Origin: Monoplex corrugatus
Lineage: Eukaryota > Mollusca > Gastropoda > Littorinimorpha > Ranellidae
Length of the DNA: 64,000 bases
Direction: 5' to 3'
Assembly: GCA_030674185.1 (NCBI GenBank)
Contig: JAPXFY010000026.1
Coordinates: 56,431,752 to 56,495,751 of the forward strand
Shown piece after piece: positions 59,808 to 64,000 of this stretch. Under the pieces are notes generated by a model. That model searched no databases. It was not told the DNA's origin and worked only from the letters and a program-made list of their open reading frames with translations. Position numbers and translations under genes: made by a program. Each line of letters opens with the position of its first letter. The first letter of the stretch is position 1.

Positions 59808-60085
59808 CGACTTGATGGAGGCAGACACAAGATCATTCATAAGGAAGATTAGGAAAAGACAGGCAACATTTATATGCCATATTATGAGGAAAGGGGAATT
59901 GGAGCACCTGGTCACAACAGGAAAGCTGGAGGGAAAGAGAGCACCAGGTAGACCCAAGGAGAAGATATTGGACGGACTTGCAGAGTGGCTGAAGACAGAG
60001 AGTGGAAGAGGTGCTTGCGGCAACAAGGGATAGAAACAGATGGAAGGAAATGATCGCCAACGCCATGTGGCAAGGCACCTGATGA
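59808..60085 (+). pseudogene. LINE C-terminal fragment, copy of 63198-63773
   Basis: LMEADTRSFIRKIRKRQATF, then ICHIMRKGELEHLVTTGKLE and GKRAPGRPKEKILDGLAEWL. G-H-x-x-R----E-----G---GKR--GRP----L is the terminal region of RTE-like LINE proteins. Frameshifted near 60003; ends in ATGATGATC repeats. 5'-truncated. Confidence 0.7.
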
Positions 60086-60129
60086 TGATCATCATCATCA
60101 TCCCAACTCCTCCAGTTCATCCACAACTC

Positions 60130-60187
60130 CTCCATAACACACACACGCGCGCGCGCGCACAGACACAGACACTCACGCTCGCGCGCG

Positions 60188-60265
<78 letters not shown>
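60130..60265. repeat. (AC)n microsatellite with GCGC island
   Basis: CA run preceded by ACGCGCGCGCGC and CGCTCGCGCGCGC. Confidence 0.95.
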
Positions 60266-60266
<1 letters not shown>

Positions 60267-60435
60267 GAGCCCGCTCGAGGGTTGAAAAAAAAAGTACTCT
60301 TCAATGTAACACTAACACCCAGTATGCACATCTCAAACGATGGAGTATGCAGACTGCGCAGCGACACAACATCTGAACGGTGTGGGCCAGACAACGACTA
60401 TACACGCTAACTACGAGGATCCATTGCTTGCAGCC

Positions 60436-60459
60436 AAGGGGGGGGGGGGGGGGGGGGAG
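60436..60459. repeat. Poly(G) tract
   Basis: Run of about 20 G, length uncertain in the assembly. Confidence 0.85.
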
Positions 60460-60585
60460 TTCTGAAAACTGAAAGGGAGAATGATAGGCCCATCTCCATT
60501 AATTTTACGAGTATTCTGACATTGATAAACCTACTGTACGCAGTACAACAACAATGTCTGTATATGCGTTTGCGTTTGCGCATGC

Positions 60586-60587
<2 letters not shown>

Positions 60588-60619
<32 letters not shown>

Positions 60620-60728
60620 ATGCGTGTGTATGTGTATGTATGCGTGAATGCGTGTGTTTTCGTGTGCGCGTGTGTGTAAGCGTGTATCGGTGTGTGCATG
60701 CATGTGTGTGCGTGCATGTATGTGTGTG

Positions 60729-60809
<81 letters not shown>

Positions 60810-60838
60810 GACAGACAGACAGACAGACAGACAGACAG
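60588..60838. repeat. (GT)n, (GA)n and (GACA)n microsatellites
   Basis: Two GT runs flanking a mixed TGTGTGC/ATGCATG region, then GAGAGA and eight GACA units. Confidence 0.95.
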
Positions 60839-60844
60839 TACGCA

Positions 60845-61915
60845 CTTGGGCGCCAGCATTCATTCGTGCGCAAAAACACCTGCGCAACTGTTGATGATTT
60901 TGTCCGTCAGATGTTTTCTGGAAAAGTTGTTAACACAGTTTCTGCTTCTGAGACAGTGACAATGGAAAGCTGTCCTATGACTTTCACGTCGTGGGGGAGT
61001 TAGGCGGTAAAAGACTTAACCGGTTCTCTAAGCCAGTCTTATGAAGGCGGTGCCCATCTTTGTTTAACTGCTTTCATCATCATCATCAACCTGAACCCTT
61101 AAAGGTGGAGTGAAGATCACACACATATAGATGTTTTGTTGTTGTTGTTGTTGTTTCTGCTGCTGTTGTTGATGTTTTTACTGTCGCTACTGCTGTTATT
61201 TGTTGTTTTGTAGTTGTTGCTGCTGCTTTTGTAGTGTTTTCCCCCCTGATTCTGGGCGAAACTCGTGAAAGGTGGGAATTGTCTCAACGCCAATCAATCA
61301 AGGAAGGGGAGTAACCACTTTGAGAAAAATTAATCCCTTGCTTGCTCCCCTTGGCTTTTCTTTTCCTCGGGGAAGGTCGGAAAAATCGTTGACTGCAAAG
61401 CGCCGAAGGTTCTATAAAGCAGAATTTGTGGATCGGACGGACCACGACTGTATTTTTTTAAAATATTTTTTTATATCAGCACATAGCATCAGTGGCGTGG
61501 TGCACACAGAATGTATTCCGAGCGCGGAGAAGTTATCTCCAGGAACTGAAACCAACGAATGAAACACCTATCTTCCTAGTGTGACTAAAACCTGCTGTTT
61601 ATTTACATCTACGTACAGACGGATAAACAAAACTTACGCAACACACTATACATAAAAATATAAAATAATAATACAACCACAGACTTGCACGGAACACAAC
61701 ACACTACACATAACAATACACCAACCAAAACCAGAAACACCAGCCTGATCCGACAGTTTCCGAACCCCGGCCCTCTCAAAGGCCAAACACTAGGGGTCTA
61801 ACCGCCAGGCCCGAAACATAGTGCATCTTCACTTTTGTCAAGGAATGGGAGGGACTCGGTAAAGCTGGCTAAGATCTGGCAGATGCCATGAGGACACACA
61901 AACATGGAGACATCT
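60845..61915. other. Unassigned sequence
   Basis: TTG-trinucleotide stretches at 61137-61240, an A/C-rich stretch at 61620-61740, otherwise no coding or transposon motif recognised. A C/G-rich block CCCCGGCCCTCTCAAAGGCC lies near 61768. Confidence 0.4.
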
Positions 61916-61919
61916 AACG

Positions 61920-62452
61920 TTTGAGTAGCTATACCTTTCTGCGTGACAGTTTGATGCTATACCTTTCTGCGTGACAGTTTGAGTAGCTGTACCTTTCTGC
62001 GTGACAGTTTGAGTAGCTGTACCTTTCTGCGTGACAGTTTGAGTTCTATCATTCTGCGTGACAGTTTGAGTACTATGTCTTTGCGTGACAGTTTGAGTAG
62101 CTATGTCTTTCTGCGTGACAGTTTGAGTAGCTGTACCTTCTGCGTGACAGTTTGAGTAGCTGTACCTTTCTGCGTGACAGTTTGAGTATCTATATCATTC
62201 TGCGTGACAGTTTGAGTAGCTATGTCTTTCTGCGTGACAGTTTGAGTAGCTATGTCTTTCTGCGTGACAGTTTGAGTAGCTATGTCTTTCTGCGTGACAG
62301 TTTGAGTAGCTATACCTTTCTGCGTGACAGTTTGAGTATCTATATCATTCTGCGTGACAGTTTGAGTAGCATGCCTTTCTGCGTGACAGTTTGAGTAGCT
62401 ATGTCTTTCTGCGTGACAGTTTGAGTAGCTATGTCTTTCTGCGTGACAGAGA
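61920..62452. repeat. 30 bp array (CTTTCTGCGTGACAGTTTGA)
   Basis: Eighteen units of TTTCTGCGTGACAGTTTGAG plus TAGCTATGTC or TAGCTGTACC. 30 bp is 10 codons, so both strands keep frames open (minus: ATQTVTQKDI). Some units have one-base losses at 62040-62090. Confidence 0.95.
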
Positions 62453-62614
62453 CTCGTCACACAGTTGGTCATCCAGTAGTCTGCAGGGACTAAATTTACC
62501 GGCAAAAACAAATTAAAACGTAAAGCAAACAAACAAGTACAAAATAAAACAAAAACAAAACAAAAGCAAAACAAACAAAGAAATAAGAGGGAAGCAGGGA
62601 GAATTTTTATAGTA

Positions 62615-62803
62615 TTAATCAAAGGATATCATAACTCTTGAGAATTATCTCCCATGTTGTACTTCTCAAATCTAACACAGTTTGCGCTACCCATTCAAAC
62701 TTTGTATCTGCTTCTATGCTAGCTGAATGGGTAGCGCAAACTGTGTTAGATTTGAGAAGTACAGCATGGGAGATAATTCTCAGGAGTTATGTCCTTTGAT
62801 TAA
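62615..62803. repeat. Near-perfect inverted repeat (about 80 bp arms)
   Basis: Left arm 62615-62697 and right arm 62724-62803 are reverse complements apart from two substitutions and a three-base gap; the loop is 26 bp. Arm ends read TTAATCAAAGGA and TCCTTTGATTAA. No transposase frame. Could be a foldback/MITE-type element or a hairpin RNA locus. Confidence 0.85.
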
Positions 62804-63095
62804 AACAAACAAAACCCATACAAAACTGGTGATTTGCCGGAGACTACTTCCTGCACATCCAACCTGTAGGGGACAAAAACAAAAGAGTGCAGATCTGAGA
62901 CAAATCCACACACGTGCTACGATGTGGATGACCACAACATTCTCCCAAATGTTTCACAACATCAGGAGCAGTACATACACGCTTTTGCATGATGTAAGGA
63001 GACTCAACACCTGTCCTTGAAGTTGAGGTTCGCGCTCAGCCACCTCCAAGGCACACACAGCCCGAACGACAAGCACGAGGTAAGGGATTGTACAC
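62804..63095. other. Unassigned sequence with a possible plus-strand exon end
   Basis: At 63078-63087 the plus strand has CACGAG then GTAAGG, a strong donor, next to (AC)n. The preceding bases read VLEVEVRAQPPPRHTQPERQ or LRFALSHLQGTHSPNDKHE in two frames. No acceptor or homology decides it. Confidence 0.3.
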
Positions 63096-63105
63096 ACACC
63101 ACACA

Positions 63106-63171
<66 letters not shown>

Positions 63172-63195
63172 TCACACACATACACACACACACAC
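63096..63195. repeat. (AC)n microsatellite
   Basis: CA run with few interruptions. Confidence 0.95.
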
Positions 63196-63197
63196 AT

Positions 63198-63773
63198 CAT
63201 TTATCATCATCATCATCATCATTATCATCATAATCATCATCAAGTGCCTTGCCACATGGCGTTGGCGATCATGGCCTTCTATCTGTTTCTATCCCTTGTT
63301 GCCTCAAGCACCTCTTCCACCCTCTTTGTCTTCAGCCACTCTGCAAGTCCGTCCAATATCTTCTCCCTGGGTCTACCTGGTGCTCTCTTTCCCTCCAACT
63401 TTCCCGTTGTGACCAGGTGCTCCAATTCCCCCTTCCTCATAAAATGGCCTATAAACGTTGCCTGTCTTTTCCTAATCTTCCTTATGAATGATCTTCTTGT
63501 GTCTGCCTCCATCAAGACTGTCTCGTTTGTTTTCTTTGTTGTCCATGTAACTCTCAACATTCTTCTTAGAAACCACATCTCGGCTGTCTCAATCTTGTTC
63601 TGGCTTTGCTTGTTGACTGTCCACGCCTCAAACCGTATAACATTATCAGTTCTATATAACATATAACATTCAAGAACCCTCCTCCTGATGTTAACTGATA
63701 GGCATTTATTGGTAAGAATGCTTTTCATCTTCTTGAATGCTGTTTTAGCTTGGCCGATTCTGCACACACACAC
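63198..63773 (-). pseudogene. 5'-truncated RTE-like LINE, C-terminal part
   Basis: 164-codon frame with AKTAFKKMKSILTNKCLSVN, LECYMLYRTDNVIRFEAWTV, KIETAEMWFLRRMLRVTWTT and GHFMRKGELEHLVTTGKLEG, then GKRAPGRPREKILDGL-type residues. These follow the order of the thumb and C-terminal region of RTE-like LINE proteins (R--LL-CY----L-YG-E-W, E---E-W--RRML, GH--R). It ends in an ATC/GAT repeat at 63198-63243. Same family as the plus-strand piece at 59808-60085, opposite orientation. Confidence 0.75.
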
Positions 63774-64000
63774 TCACATGGAAAGAGGAAAAAGTCATAT
63801 AGGCGGCCACAGCGCCAGTAAGCCTCTGAAGTAAATCATCTCGATCCTCCGACCCAAAACAATAAAGACAACAAAACTTAGCCACCAATCCTAGGTATCA
63901 CCCCACACTGAACCACTGACCGCAAGATCCAATCATTAAACAAAACAAACAAACAACAAAAACAACAAAACAAAAACAACACAAAAAAGGGGGGGGGGGG
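63774..64000. other. Unassigned window end
   Basis: AAACAAACAA-type sequence from 63938 and a terminal run of 12 G at 63989-64000. No gene seen. Confidence 0.5.

Noticed and set aside
61920..62452. Regular 30 bp repeats resembling a CRISPR array
   Set aside because: Units are contiguous with no unique spacers and the host is eukaryotic.
62461..62480. Micro-exon YWMTNC on the minus strand between CCCTGCAG and GTGACG
   Set aside because: Only 20 bp, weak donor and no link in phase to a known exon could be shown.

Overview
The window looks like nuclear DNA of an invertebrate animal, most likely a gastropod mollusc. Reasons: GT-AG exons with consistent phases on the minus strand, several non-LTR retrotransposon clades, tRNA-headed SINEs of a type I associate from memory with gastropod genomes (49.7-50.3 kb), and roughly 40% tandem repeat. 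There is no bacterial or viral gene content and no CRISPR array. I ran no database search; family names come from recognition of motifs.

One multi-exon gene can be followed across almost the whole window on the minus strand, 5' at high coordinates. Exons: 59135-59332, 50847-50959, 47089-47205 (3' limit unresolved), 35057-35160, 32768-32978, 22099-22255, 20531-20664, 12776-12879 and 3904-4122. From 35160 down to 3904 every junction joins in frame, and the six exons make three consecutive fibronectin type III (FN3) domains, two exons per domain. The product is probably a cell-surface protein (a receptor phosphatase-like or cytokine receptor-like ectodomain are both possible). Neither the start nor the end of the gene is in the window.

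The introns are packed with tandem arrays: 1-3.9 kb, 6.9-12.8 kb, 12.9-13.9 kb, 14.1-19.96 kb (5.8 kb of a 32-36 bp unit), 22.3-23.3 kb, 24.3-32.1 kb, 38.9-42.3 kb (G-rich), 47.5-49.7 kb, 51.9-57.3 kb, 57.6-59.1 kb and 61.9-62.45 kb, plus many CA, GA, GAT and GGAA microsatellites. The most striking observation is that at least four arrays start exactly at an exon's 5' splice site and their units carry copies of that same splice site, sometimes with the last codons of the exon. One short array does the same with a 3' splice site. Where the array is not of this kind, the donor is followed at once by a CA, GA or GGAA microsatellite.

Transposable elements: an R2/HERO-like element with a restriction-like endonuclease (7.4-10.98 kb, minus) split into an array; a CR1/L2-like LINE (24.7-28.6 kb, plus) inside another array; a 5'-truncated RTE-like LINE (57.77-58.87 kb, plus) inside a third; smaller LINE fragments at 5.0-6.8, 33.5-33.8, 46.4, 57.3, 59.8 and 63.2-63.8 kb; tRNA-derived SINEs at 33.2, 37.9, 49.7 and 50.1 kb; and a tRNA-like segment at 7.5 kb. 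All LINE reading frames show frameshifts. Some may be assembly errors, because 1-2.1 kb and parts of several arrays show single-base dropouts typical of unpolished long reads.
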